DNA of 15,743 nucleotides from an uncultured Collinsella sp. (GTDB taxonomy: Bacteria > Actinomycetota > Coriobacteriia > Coriobacteriales > Coriobacteriaceae), in assembly GCA_902474645.1 (NCBI GenBank), contig CABRWN010000031.1:1-15743 (forward strand), written 5' to 3'. The notes under the pieces were generated by a model, which saw nothing but the letters and a program-made list of their open reading frames with translations, had not been told where the DNA came from and did no database searches. This document shows positions 1 to 6,924 of the stretch, in pieces; position 1 is the stretch's first letter, and each line of letters opens with the position of its first letter. The position numbers and the translations under genes are program-made.

Positions 1-38
1 GCTAGCCCCTTGTCACACAAACTACCGAAGCCTCAAAA

Positions 39-70
39 AAGGGCGCAGCGATTGTTTCCGCTGCGCCCTT
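39..70 (-). terminator. Rho-independent terminator closing the minus-strand block
   Basis: A 12-bp perfect stem pairs 39-50 with 59-70 across an 8-nt loop. On the minus strand it is followed directly by a run of T (the A run at 35-40 on the plus strand). It lies 10 nt past the stop codon of the 93-aa gene, so it ends the minus-strand transcript. This is the clearest intrinsic terminator in the window. Confidence 0.9.
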
Positions 71-80
71 CGGCGTCGTT

Positions 81-362
81 TCAGTCGTAGATTATCGGAG
101 CGGGCACGAGCCGCCAAGCTGTGCCTAGATGATTTACCCCAAGGACGTACAGGTCAAGCTCCTCGTCGTAGAACACCGGCTCGCCCGTGTGATCCATGAC
201 AAACGACGGGTCCTGTATGATGTACCACTGGAAAATCTCCTCCCATGGCGCCCAGTCCCCGCTCACAAGCTCAAGCGGGCGCTTTGCCATCTCGTTTGCG
301 AGCACCATGTTCCCGCACGTCTCGGCGAGGTCGGCGTAGGTCTTGATGCCGTAGTCACTCAT
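81..362 (-). CDS. Small conserved-looking hypothetical protein (93 aa)
   Basis: The 93-aa product is acidic and soluble, with no signal peptide or membrane segment. It is rich in Trp and Tyr, with stretches such as EEIFQWYII and EELDLYVLGVNHLGTAW. From memory, short proteins with this 'EIFQWYII ... YVxGVxHxGTxW' pattern occur beside conjugative elements and phages of gut Gram-positives. I cannot check that, and the function is unknown. The ATG overlaps the end of the 117-aa gene by 8 nt, so the two are translationally coupled. A strong terminator follows, making this the last gene of the transcription unit. Confidence 0.75.
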   Translation of the reverse strand: MSDYGIKTYADLAETCGNMVLANEMAKRPLELVSGDWAPWEEIFQWYIIQDPSFVMDHTGEPVFYDEELDLYVLGVNHLGTAWRLVPAPIIYD

Positions 363-708
363 CGCCCTTCCCCTCCGCTTCCCGCTCCTCGATTCGCTTG
401 AGGTATTCAGCCACGCAGTAGCGCATGGTGCGCAGGGCCTCGCAGTCGATGCTCTCCGCGAGGATGTCCCCGTCGAGGACGACCTCGCCCAGCGCGTTCA
501 CGAACCGCCACTCCATCACGTTGTCGATGCGCTTGAGCACGTCCTTCAGGGTGCCGCTGTCGCGCATGGGGGCGTTGCCGTCCACCTTGGCCATGCGCTC
601 AAGCTCCTTGGCCTTCGCCGAGCAGATGCGGGCGGTGCGCCTGAGCACCTGTGCCCTCCACATGGCCTCCTCCTGGGGGCTGTTGGGTTCTAATGGCTTG
701 TTGTTCAT
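355..708 (-). CDS. Small hypothetical protein (117 aa)
   Basis: The 117-aa product is highly charged and mostly helical, with no membrane segment. Arg/Lys/Glu-rich helices lie at about residues 10-45 and 85-115. I do not recognise the family. The start is set by a near-ideal Shine-Dalgarno (AAGGAGGT, minus strand, 715-722) 6 nt before the ATG. Upstream bases can pair with this site (see 714-737), so translation may be gated. It overlaps the following 93-aa gene by 8 nt. The pair are cytoplasmic, unlike the exported products upstream, and may be remnants of a neighbouring mobile element; that last point is inference. Confidence 0.75.
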   Translation of the reverse strand: MNNKPLEPNSPQEEAMWRAQVLRRTARICSAKAKELERMAKVDGNAPMRDSGTLKDVLKRIDNVMEWRFVNALGEVVLDGDILAESIDCEALRTMRYCVAEYLKRIEEREAEGKGDE

Positions 709-713
709 GTGTG

Positions 714-737
714 TACCTCCTTTTCACTTTGGAGGCA
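714..737 (-). promoter_or_regulatory. Hairpin able to mask the ribosome binding site of the 117-aa gene
   Basis: On the minus-strand RNA, UGCCUCC (737-731) can pair with GGAGGUA (720-714) across a 10-nt A-rich loop: 7 bp including one G-U. The second arm is the Shine-Dalgarno of the 117-aa gene. A second short hairpin (GATGCC/GGCATC, 741-755) lies just upstream. The pairing is visible in the sequence; a regulatory role is inference. Confidence 0.5.
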
Positions 738-966
738 CTCGATGCCGAAGGCATCTTTTCGCTCTTGCCCGTCAGTATCCCATTAGCAGCCCACTAAGCG
801 CCCGCTGAAAGACCCATGAAAGGACCTTTGGCGGGCGCGGGATGCGATAGGTTCTCAACGCGATCCGCTCTGAGACCATCAAGAGCCCTCGATAGGGCAG
901 AGCGCTGTTGTTGATCTACTTTCGCGTCTTCCGAATAGATGCCATTTCCCATTTTTGCGGAGTAAA

Positions 967-1004
967 AAGGAGGAAGGTGGCCGCTTTGCGACCGCCTTCC
1001 TCCT
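967..1004 (-). terminator. Rho-independent terminator after the 381-aa gene
   Basis: A 13-bp stem (968-980 with 992-1004, one G-U pair) closes an 11-nt loop. It is followed on the minus strand by TTTTTA. It lies about 60 nt past the stop codon of the exported 381-aa protein, so the two small genes downstream are probably transcribed separately or by readthrough. Confidence 0.85.
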
Positions 1005-1063
1005 CGAAGACGATTGGCTATCTTCTGTGATTGGGTAGGATTTGCTGTCCGGATGTGGATTGT

Positions 1064-2209
1064 TTACTGATGAGCACCGCACGAGGTGCAATACACGTAG
1101 TCCACGTAGGTTTCGGTACTGTAGGAACCGTGGTCTTCCTTGTGGGAGCTTACCTGTACTTTCTCGGTCTTAGTGCGGTTCACGTAGTTGCCGCAATACC
1201 CTTCGGTCTTCATCTTTTCGACGATAAGGTTCTTGAATGCTTCGAAGTCGGCATCGGTGTAGAACCAGTACGTCTCTCCGTTGCTGAGCCATGTTCCGTC
1301 AGGTTGTTCCGTGTAGAGTTGTCCGCCATAGATTGTCTTGGTCTCGTAATCAGGCACATCGACCCAGTTGCTCACCCAGACCTGACGGGTAGCCGTATGG
1401 TTCACCCAAGTGTGCGTATGGGCGGGCTTAGAGGGCTTGCTGGAGGACGAACCAGAGTTCGAAGAACCGTTGTTGGAAGACTGAGAACCAGCGTTGTTGT
1501 CAGTCTTGGCGTTGTCGGTCTTGGCAGACGGGGTCGTCTGGGCAGGCTCCTTGTTGACATCGACTTCCTTGTCGGCGTCAGTTGCCTCCTGCTTGGTCTT
1601 GTCGCTCGCGTTCGGGTTCTTGGCGACATTGCCGTCGAGCTTGTCGAGGATGCCAGTGCCCGCATCGCCCTTCAAGGTCTCGTCACCCTTCTTGATGGCG
1701 TCCTTGGTCTTGTTGACGATGTCGGCGAGTATGTCGTCGGTGACCTTGTCGGCGGGAATCTGCGCCATAGGGCAGTTGACGGCAGGTGCGGTCTTCGCGT
1801 CGGCATCGACGGTGATGTCGACGGGAGCGCCCGTGTCGTAGATGTCGAAGGCGGAACCGTCGGAGTTGACGGGGCTGACGAAGCTCACGGTGTAGTCGCC
1901 CTCGGCGAGTTCAACCGTGGAAGTGCCCTTGTTGCCGTCGGCATCAGGGGTCACCGCGTGGTAGAAGTCCACATCGTTGCCCTCGATATGGGCGATGGCG
2001 GGCGTGGAGTTCTCGTCCCAACCGTTGTCGGCCGTGACGCTGAGGGCCACATCGACAGTTCTTGGCTCCTGCTGCTCTGGTTGTTGCTCGGACGTTGCGA
2101 ACGCCCCACTTGCCACGGCTATCGCAACAACGATCGCAACAACGAGCGCAGCGGCTATCGCTGCGACTTGGGGCTTATGCGAGCGCGCCCACTGGGATAA
2201 TCCGTTCAT
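1064..2209 (-). CDS. Signal-anchored exported protein with low-complexity linker and Cys-containing C-terminus
   Basis: The 381-aa product has a short basic N-terminus and one hydrophobic segment (about 15-38, Ala/Val-rich), then an exported part. Residues 50-145 form a beta-rich region with an EGDY motif (103-106) and DGSAFDIYD (117-125), equivalent to the PGDY...DGTxYD region of two other proteins here. Residues 150-262 are a low-complexity linker ending in a Ser/Asn/Gly run. Residues 263-381 form a Trp/Tyr-rich C-terminal domain with HTHTW and a final CTSCG. The start is the ATG preceded by AGGGG at 7-nt spacing. No sortase motif is seen, so it probably stays held by the N-terminal helix. 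The function is unknown. A terminator follows. Confidence 0.85.
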   Translation of the reverse strand: MNGLSQWARSHKPQVAAIAAALVVAIVVAIAVASGAFATSEQQPEQQEPRTVDVALSVTADNGWDENSTPAIAHIEGNDVDFYHAVTPDADGNKGTSTVELAEGDYTVSFVSPVNSDGSAFDIYDTGAPVDITVDADAKTAPAVNCPMAQIPADKVTDDILADIVNKTKDAIKKGDETLKGDAGTGILDKLDGNVAKNPNASDKTKQEATDADKEVDVNKEPAQTTPSAKTDNAKTDNNAGSQSSNNGSSNSGSSSSKPSKPAHTHTWVNHTATRQVWVSNWVDVPDYETKTIYGGQLYTEQPDGTWLSNGETYWFYTDADFEAFKNLIVEKMKTEGYCGNYVNRTKTEKVQVSSHKEDHGSYSTETYVDYVYCTSCGAHQ

Positions 2210-2272
2210 TATCCATCCCCTTTTCTTTCATGGTGGTTTCGAGTTACCTCGTTATGTCAACCGCGTCATTAC

Positions 2273-2563
2273 TTAGCGCTTTCCCATCGCGCGAGCCATC
2301 CAGTCGAGGTTGCCGCTCGCACTGGCGGTGTTCGCGTTTATCTGCTGAGCCTGATTGAGAATCTGCCCCTGCATGAACAGGTTGCCTATTTGCAGCATGT
2401 TGCCGATGCGCTGCTGGTTGAGAATCTGCTGCTGGCCCGCTTCCATGCGGCGCTGGTGCATCTCGGTCTCGTAGAGGTTGACCATCTCCCGTACGGTGGT
2501 GGCGCGATGGTTGCGCACGGCAGCAAGGAAGAAATCCACGGCTTCGATGCTGTCGTAATCCAT
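2273..2563 (-). pseudogene. C-terminal half of copy 1 of the two-helix membrane protein, separated by a frameshift
   Basis: The open frame from the internal ATG gives 96 aa. It includes EAVDFFLAAVRNHR, EMVNLYETEM and a Gln/Asn-rich helical tail. It matches the segment 6625-6888 closely, apart from about 11 extra residues after NLYETEM. The same frame continues upstream without a stop, through WASQVAPWYP and back to the 4-A run at 2712-2715, where it meets the frame of the N-terminal half. The ATG at 2563 has no Shine-Dalgarno, so independent translation is doubtful. Adding one base in the A run gives a single protein of about 262 aa spanning 3060-2273. Confidence 0.75.
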
Positions 2564-2643
2564 GGGGTACCACGGGGCGACCTGCGAAGCCCATTGCTGC
2601 TGTACGGCGAAAATCTCCTGCTTGGTTTGCTCTATGCTCTGGG

Positions 2644-3060
2644 CTAGGGCCTGGTTGTTGGCTTCAACTCGTTGGTTGCTTTGGTCAATCGCGGCATTTC
2701 TTTGGGAGCGCTTTTGTCCGCCGTCTTCGCTATGACCTTGTATAGAATCGCGCCGATGATAGCCGAGACGATGAGGTTCACGATATTCCAGACCGCCAAT
2801 TGAAGCTCCGTGCCTCCCATCGAGAAGAACGGAAGGGTAGGGAGATACGTTATCACCTTAAGTGGCGTGCTCGTGATAAGCGTGAACGCGATAAGGAAGC
2901 CCCCGATTGCATAGAGAACAGGGTGCCTTTTAGTCTTCTTTTCCGTCTTGGCGGCAAACTGAGTGGTGAGCTGGTTGATTCGTCCCTGAAGGTCAACCAC
3001 CCTATGCATCAAATCGTGCGCCGTGGCAACGCCTGGCAACAAATTTGCCTGTTCCTCCAT
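2644..3060 (-). CDS. N-terminal half of copy 1 of a two-helix membrane protein (138 aa as it stands)
   Basis: Residues 1-45 are cytoplasmic and helical (HDLMHRVVDLQGRINQLTTQF), followed by a basic KKTKRHP stretch. Two membrane helices lie at about 46-75 and 87-113. The last 20 or so residues bear no resemblance to copy 2, because the frame slips by one base just after the AKTAD motif, at the A run 2712-2715. It then stops at 2644. The start is well supported by AAAGGAGC 6 nt before the ATG. A perfect 16-bp hairpin (3079-3117) sits just upstream of this site. The function is unknown; the intact ancestor would be an inner-membrane protein with a long Gln/Asn-rich cytoplasmic tail. Confidence 0.75.
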   Translation of the reverse strand: MEEQANLLPGVATAHDLMHRVVDLQGRINQLTTQFAAKTEKKTKRHPVLYAIGGFLIAFTLITSTPLKVITYLPTLPFFSMGGTELQLAVWNIVNLIVSAIIGAILYKVIAKTADKSAPKEMPRLTKATNELKPTTRP

Positions 3061-3078
3061 GTTTGCTCCTTTCTATTT

Positions 3079-3117
3079 CACGGATATAGCCCGAGCTGCC
3101 ATCGGGCTATATCCGTG
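3079..3117. other. Perfect 16-bp intergenic hairpin
   Basis: Positions 3079-3094 are the exact inverse of 3102-3117, with a 7-nt loop. It lies between the lipoprotein gene (stop at 3130) and the Shine-Dalgarno of copy 1 (about 3066-3072). Neither side carries a T run, so it is not a standard intrinsic terminator. It could protect the upstream mRNA end, act as an RNA processing site, or be a repeated element. The stem is certain; the role is open. Confidence 0.8.
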
Positions 3118-3129
3118 CGTATCGATTAC

Positions 3130-4116
3130 CTAGTCCACCTCTATCCCTTCGGCATCGGGGGTGTCCCACGTGAAGCCCGCGTGCCCCTCGTTCACGACGG
3201 TGGCGAGGCCGGAGTAACCGCCGAAGGTCGTGCCATAGACGGCCTGGGTGGTCGAGTAGGTGGGTGAGCAGAGTTCGATGGACTTTTTGGTCGAGCTGAA
3301 CGCGCTGTCGGGAATCTCGGCATTATTGTCCCAACCGTAGTCATTTAAAATGCGAAAGCGTGTTCTGTCGCTTGTTAGATCGTTTTCATCCGCATTGATG
3401 TTTGCTTGGTAGAAGGAGAACTTTGCGAGCTGGAAAACAAGCGACTCGTTCGCCGCCGCATTACCGCTGCCATCTGTTTCGAGACGGAGCGTATAGGGCT
3501 TCGCCTCGGGTTCTTGATAAGCGGCAGCTTCATTGAATGCCTGTCCTTTGTTTGCAGCGTCGAGAGTATCCTGCGTGTTGTCCAACGTGGTCTGGTACGT
3601 CTCGACGACCTGGGCTCGGTCTTCCTCGGGCACATTCTCGATGCCATAGTCTCCGTAGTAGTCTATCGAATCGTACGTACCGGCGTCCGCCTCTGCCTTC
3701 AATGTGTCATAGCATTGCTGCCACGCTTGGATAGCTTCATCGGTAGCATCGATTGCCGCCTGCTTCGCAGCATTGAAGGCTGCTTCGTCCTGCTGCTTCG
3801 CCAGCTCGACGATTTCATCGTCGGACAGACCGTCGAGGTCGCCGAAGGTCAGGCTCTTGCACTGGTAGCTCGCAACGTTGCCGTTCCCGTCGAAGGATAG
3901 GACTTCCTCGATTGCCACGTCCTTTCCTATCTGCTTGTCGCCGTCGTAGACCATCCACACGCCCGCCTGGCCGAAAGCCTGCGAAGCAGGCACGGGCTCG
4001 CTCGCGTTCTTGACGCCTTCGCCTGAACCGCTACATCCAGCCAGCCCAAGGCCCGCGACGGCAACTGTCCCGATACCGAATAGCTTGAGCGCGTCTCTCC
4101 TCGTGTACTGCTTCAT
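3130..4116 (-). CDS. Tat-type lipoprotein of unknown function (328 aa)
   Basis: The N-terminus has a twin-arginine motif (TRRDALKLF, Arg 6-7), a hydrophobic stretch and a lipobox LAGC with the acylated Cys at residue 28. The product should therefore be exported, probably by Tat, and lipid-anchored. The mature part starts with a beta-rich region (VWMVYDGDKQIGKDVAIEEV, 53-72), continues with a long Ala/Gln/Glu helical section (about 100-200), and ends in a beta-rich region with TLRLETDGSGN (209-219). I recall similar unnamed lipoproteins in Collinsella-like genomes but know no function. An AAAGGAGA site 8 nt before the ATG supports the start. It sits mid-block between two anchored proteins. Confidence 0.85.
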   Translation of the reverse strand: MKQYTRRDALKLFGIGTVAVAGLGLAGCSGSGEGVKNASEPVPASQAFGQAGVWMVYDGDKQIGKDVAIEEVLSFDGNGNVASYQCKSLTFGDLDGLSDDEIVELAKQQDEAAFNAAKQAAIDATDEAIQAWQQCYDTLKAEADAGTYDSIDYYGDYGIENVPEEDRAQVVETYQTTLDNTQDTLDAANKGQAFNEAAAYQEPEAKPYTLRLETDGSGNAAANESLVFQLAKFSFYQANINADENDLTSDRTRFRILNDYGWDNNAEIPDSAFSSTKKSIELCSPTYSTTQAVYGTTFGGYSGLATVVNEGHAGFTWDTPDAEGIEVD

Positions 4117-4174
4117 GGTTGTTTTCTCCTTTTGCGTTCGCTTGCTTTGTCGATTTAGCTTGTTGCTCGATGCT

Positions 4175-4252
4175 TTCCCGTCGGCTTTGATGGGAAGGGG
4201 GCAAGTCGAACGACTGCCCCGGTAAAGATTCCGGAGCCGTTCGGCTTGTCCC
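4175..4252. other. Two intergenic hairpins between anchored protein and lipoprotein genes
   Basis: The 144-nt gap (4117-4260) holds a 15-bp stem (4198-4212 with 4238-4252, including two G-T positions) and an 8-bp stem (4175-4182 with 4189-4196). Neither is followed by a T run on the minus strand, and the G-T positions become A-C mismatches in minus-strand RNA. A weak terminator or RNA processing site is possible. Confidence 0.4.
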
Positions 4253-4260
4253 TATGCAAC

Positions 4261-5313
4261 TTATTGTTGTTGTTGGCTTTCCTGCTGTGCCTTGAGCCAC
4301 TCTCTCGCGTTGAGCTGATCCTGGAATTGGGAGTTCGTCATGCCGTCGCCGCGGACGGAGTTGGGATCGTTCGGGTCCCATGACTTGGTGAGCCCGATCG
4401 TCAGATACTTCTCCAGGCCGTCTCCCGCCCCGTTGCCGACATATACGTTCAGTCCGGTGCCGGTCGCGCCGAGTTCCTGCGTGCCGTATACCGGCCACGG
4501 GTTATCTTTCGCAACGGCGATGCAGATTGCGCCGCCGTAGTCGTTGGCCGGTTTGTGCGAAATCTGCCACGTGTGGTCGTCTAGCTGGGTCACGCTCCAC
4601 TCGTTCTGCTTCCAATCGGACGGCACGTCCACGTAGAAGTAGTCGGTCGTGAACGAATGGCCACCGCTGGATGCCTGGTCCGTTGACGTCTGCTCGCTCT
4701 CGGAAGTGCTCGCCTCGGTGCTCTTATTCGCCTCGTCGGTCTTTTTCTCTTCCTCGGCCTTCTTGGCTGCCACGGCGTCGTCCCTGCGCTTTTGTGCCTT
4801 CTCTTTGAGCTTGTCGAGCTTTGACAAGCTTATGCCGCTGTCCTTTGCTGCCTTATATGCCGCATCGATCTGCGCGTCCGTCACCTCTTCTGCGGGGACA
4901 GGCTTGATGGTGATTTCCTTCTTGACGTTGACTTTGCCGTCCTTGTCGATGCTGACCTTCGTGGACGCGCCCTTGGTGTCGTAGATGGTTCCGTCCGCCG
5001 CGATGGGTGACGCCTCGATCGCAAGGCGGTAATCTCCCGGCCTGAGGGCGATGTCCGAAGAGTCCGACCCCGCGTGGAACACGCTGTCCACACTGTTGCC
5101 CGAGGAGTCCTTTCCGGTGGCATGGATGGTGATCTTCGTGCCCTTTTGCGTGTCAAGCCCTTCGGCGTTTACGACGAGGGGAACGCCGTAGGTCTTGGAC
5201 ACCTGCGCCGAGAGATATAGATAGGCGCCTCCGCAGCAGATGGCGACCACCGCCGCGATACCTATCGCCACCCACAGTGCCGCCCGCTTCTTTTTGCCGG
5301 ATCTGTCAGCCAT
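4261..5313 (-). CDS. Signal-anchored exported protein with PGDY/DGTxYD domain (350 aa)
   Basis: A basic N-terminus (GKKKR) is followed by one membrane helix at about 12-34, and the rest is predicted outside. Residues 43-135 form a beta-rich domain with PGDY (92-95) and DGTIYD (107-112), the same layout as in the 1064-2209 and 9608-10477 products. Residues 140-195 are a Lys/Glu/Ala-rich, probably coiled-coil stalk, followed by a Ser/Thr/Glu linker (195-218). Residues 220-320 form a second beta-rich domain beginning DYFYVDVPSDW, with Trp-rich strands. The tail is Gln-rich. There is no Cys pair or sortase motif. GGAGG lies about 17 nt upstream, so the start is less certain. The function is unknown; the shape suggests a stalked surface protein. 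Confidence 0.85.
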   Translation of the reverse strand: MADRSGKKKRAALWVAIGIAAVVAICCGGAYLYLSAQVSKTYGVPLVVNAEGLDTQKGTKITIHATGKDSSGNSVDSVFHAGSDSSDIALRPGDYRLAIEASPIAADGTIYDTKGASTKVSIDKDGKVNVKKEITIKPVPAEEVTDAQIDAAYKAAKDSGISLSKLDKLKEKAQKRRDDAVAAKKAEEEKKTDEANKSTEASTSESEQTSTDQASSGGHSFTTDYFYVDVPSDWKQNEWSVTQLDDHTWQISHKPANDYGGAICIAVAKDNPWPVYGTQELGATGTGLNVYVGNGAGDGLEKYLTIGLTKSWDPNDPNSVRGDGMTNSQFQDQLNAREWLKAQQESQQQQ

Positions 5314-5361
5314 CTCTTATCCCGCTTCCTTCCTCCGTGATGTCTGTTCGCTCTTGAGAAA

Positions 5362-6576
5362 TTACTTTGAGGCGCGCATGCGCTCCATGAAGACGCCGGC
5401 CGAGATGAGCGCCAAGGATACTGCGAGCGTTGCGAGGAAGGGGAGGATGTTGTCACCCGTCTTGGGCAGCTCGCCGTTCTTGGCATCGGTTTTTGCGTTC
5501 GAGCCATTCGAGCCGTTTGCCTGCGCTTGCTTTTTCTGCTCGGTCGACGTCCCGAGGGCGGCGACGGTCTCGGTCTTGGTGGCGCCGCATTTGGTGCAGG
5601 TGTAGGTGCGCACGCCCTCCTTCGTCGCGGTGGGCTCGGTAGTCACGGTGCCCTTGTCCCATGTGTGGTCGGTCGCCGCGATCTCGCGCGTCTGGACGGC
5701 CCCGCAGATATCGCATGTCAGCTGCTCCTGCCCGGGCGCGGTGCAGGTCGCGGGGGTCGTGACCTTCCAAGTACCTTCGTGCGCGTCGCCGTCGATGGCA
5801 TGGAACTCAACGGTGTTCACGCCGACCTCCTGACGCCACTTCGCATAGCGCTCCGCCTCGGTCCCCTTGTAGCCGATGATGCGGCAGTTGAGAATGGGCG
5901 TCGAATGGATGGCCGTGACGGATTTGGGGATCCAGACATTCTTGAGGCTGTCGCATTGGTTGAGGAACTGGTCGGGGATCTCGGTCACGCCCTCCTCGAC
6001 ATGCACGTTCTCAAGGCTGGTGCAGCCGTAGAACTGCGCGTTGCCGCCGCCGCCCCATGTGGAACCGGAGGGAATGGTCACCGAGGTGAGCTTCTTGCAG
6101 TAGACGAAGACATCGGAATACCAGTCGACGTTTGCGGGCAGCTTGATCTCGGTGAATCCCGCATTCTGGAATGCGCAGTTCCACACGCGCTCCAGCCCAT
6201 CGTTCAGATGGACCTCGGTTAGGCTAGGGTTGTCCGCGAATGCGGAGATCCTGATGGTCTTCACCGTGGAGGACAGCGTCACCTTATGCAGGTTGCTGTA
6301 CTGGACGCTACCGTACGAGGCGAACGCGGTGCTGGGGATTTCCGTGACGCCCTCGGCAACCTTGACCTCTGTGATCTGCGAGGCGTACTGCGTCCAGTCA
6401 TATGTGGTTGCCGTGGGGATGTCCGCCGTCAACGTGAGCACGCCTTCGTTGAGCGTCCAGCCGTTGCCGCTGATTTCCTCGGCATAGGCGCCGCGCGCGC
6501 CGGACAGCAGTGCTACGCACAGGGCGAACACGCCCGCGAGGGTCAGCACCCCTCTTTTCCATGTCGTTGATTTCAT
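5362..6576 (-). CDS. Sortase-anchored leucine-rich-repeat surface protein (LPKTG)
   Basis: The 404-aa product has a signal peptide (1-32, cleavage near AYA-EE). Residues 60-235 carry degenerate leucine-rich repeats of the BspA type, seen as repeated 'SLxxVxxxxGVTEIP' and 'LTSVTIP' units. Residues 270-342 hold two repeats with CxxCG pairs (Cys 288/291 and 327/330) and 'TEPTATKEG' spacers, common in gut surface proteins. After a Lys/Asn/Gly linker comes LPKTG (370-374), a hydrophobic helix and a basic tail (ERMRASK), a complete cell-wall sorting signal. The protein should be covalently attached to peptidoglycan by a sortase, which is not encoded in this window. BspA-type repeats often mediate adhesion, but the ligand is unknown. 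AAAGGA lies 9 nt before the ATG. Confidence 0.92.
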   Translation of the reverse strand: MKSTTWKRGVLTLAGVFALCVALLSGARGAYAEEISGNGWTLNEGVLTLTADIPTATTYDWTQYASQITEVKVAEGVTEIPSTAFASYGSVQYSNLHKVTLSSTVKTIRISAFADNPSLTEVHLNDGLERVWNCAFQNAGFTEIKLPANVDWYSDVFVYCKKLTSVTIPSGSTWGGGGNAQFYGCTSLENVHVEEGVTEIPDQFLNQCDSLKNVWIPKSVTAIHSTPILNCRIIGYKGTEAERYAKWRQEVGVNTVEFHAIDGDAHEGTWKVTTPATCTAPGQEQLTCDICGAVQTREIAATDHTWDKGTVTTEPTATKEGVRTYTCTKCGATKTETVAALGTSTEQKKQAQANGSNGSNAKTDAKNGELPKTGDNILPFLATLAVSLALISAGVFMERMRASK

Positions 6577-6624
6577 CTTCCCTTTTCCTTTCTTTTGGGT
6601 TTACGTTTTCGTTAAATCGGCCGG

Positions 6625-6888
6625 TTACAGTCCGTTGCGTTTGCCGAACACATCGCGCGCGATCCAATCGACGTTCCTGCTCGTGCTTGCGGTGTTCGCG
6701 TTGATCTGCTGGGCCTGGTTGAGAATCTGCCCCTGCATAAAGAGGTTGCTGATCTGGAGCATGTTACCGATGCGCTGCTGGTCCATCTCGGTCTCGTAGA
6801 GGTTCACCATCTCCTGCACGGTGGTGGCGCGATGGTTGCGCACGGCGGAGAGGAAGAAGTCGACGGCTGCGGTGTTGTCATAGTCCAT
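6625..6888 (-). pseudogene. C-terminal part of copy 2 of the two-helix membrane protein, after an in-frame stop
   Basis: This 87-aa open stretch begins at an internal ATG. Its frame is the same as that of the N-terminal part (7389-6925); only the TAG at 6925-6927 separates them. Upstream of the ATG the frame reads WAAEVAPWYP, matching copy 1. The segment carries AAVDFFLSAVRNHR, EMVNLYETEM and a Gln/Asn-rich tail. No Shine-Dalgarno precedes the ATG, so it is probably a remnant unless the stop is read through. With CAG in place of TAG, as in copy 1, the whole gene would encode 254 aa. Confidence 0.75.
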
Positions 6889-6924
6889 GGGGTACCACGG
6901 CGCGACCTCTGCTGCCCAACGTTG

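Larger units (their letters stand above)
709..1063. other. 355-base stretch without a convincing gene
   Basis: This stretch separates the 381-aa gene from the 117-aa gene on the minus strand. It holds the terminator at 967-1004, a hairpin with perfect 8-bp arms (798-805 with 831-838), a small GCCCT/AGGGC hairpin (885-898), and the leader hairpins at 714-755. I see no clear -35/-10 pair on the minus strand. A 70-codon open frame runs through it but crosses the terminator and has no recognisable ribosome binding site, so I do not call it. Confidence 0.5.

Noticed and set aside
879..1091. A 70-codon minus-strand open frame after the 381-aa gene
   Set aside because: It overlaps the end of that gene, runs through its terminator, and has a basic, Ser-rich composition without a ribosome binding site.
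1031..2200. A 389-codon open frame on the plus strand opposite the exported 381-aa gene
   Set aside because: It is antisense to a gene with signal anchor, domain layout and ribosome binding site. Its translation is Val/Gly/Arg-rich, typical of a GC-rich antisense frame.
2644..2720. Programmed -1 frameshifting as the reason for the split in copy 1
   Set aside because: A -1 shift is the right direction, but the A run is only four long and not in phase for a standard slippery heptamer. A single-base deletion explains it better.
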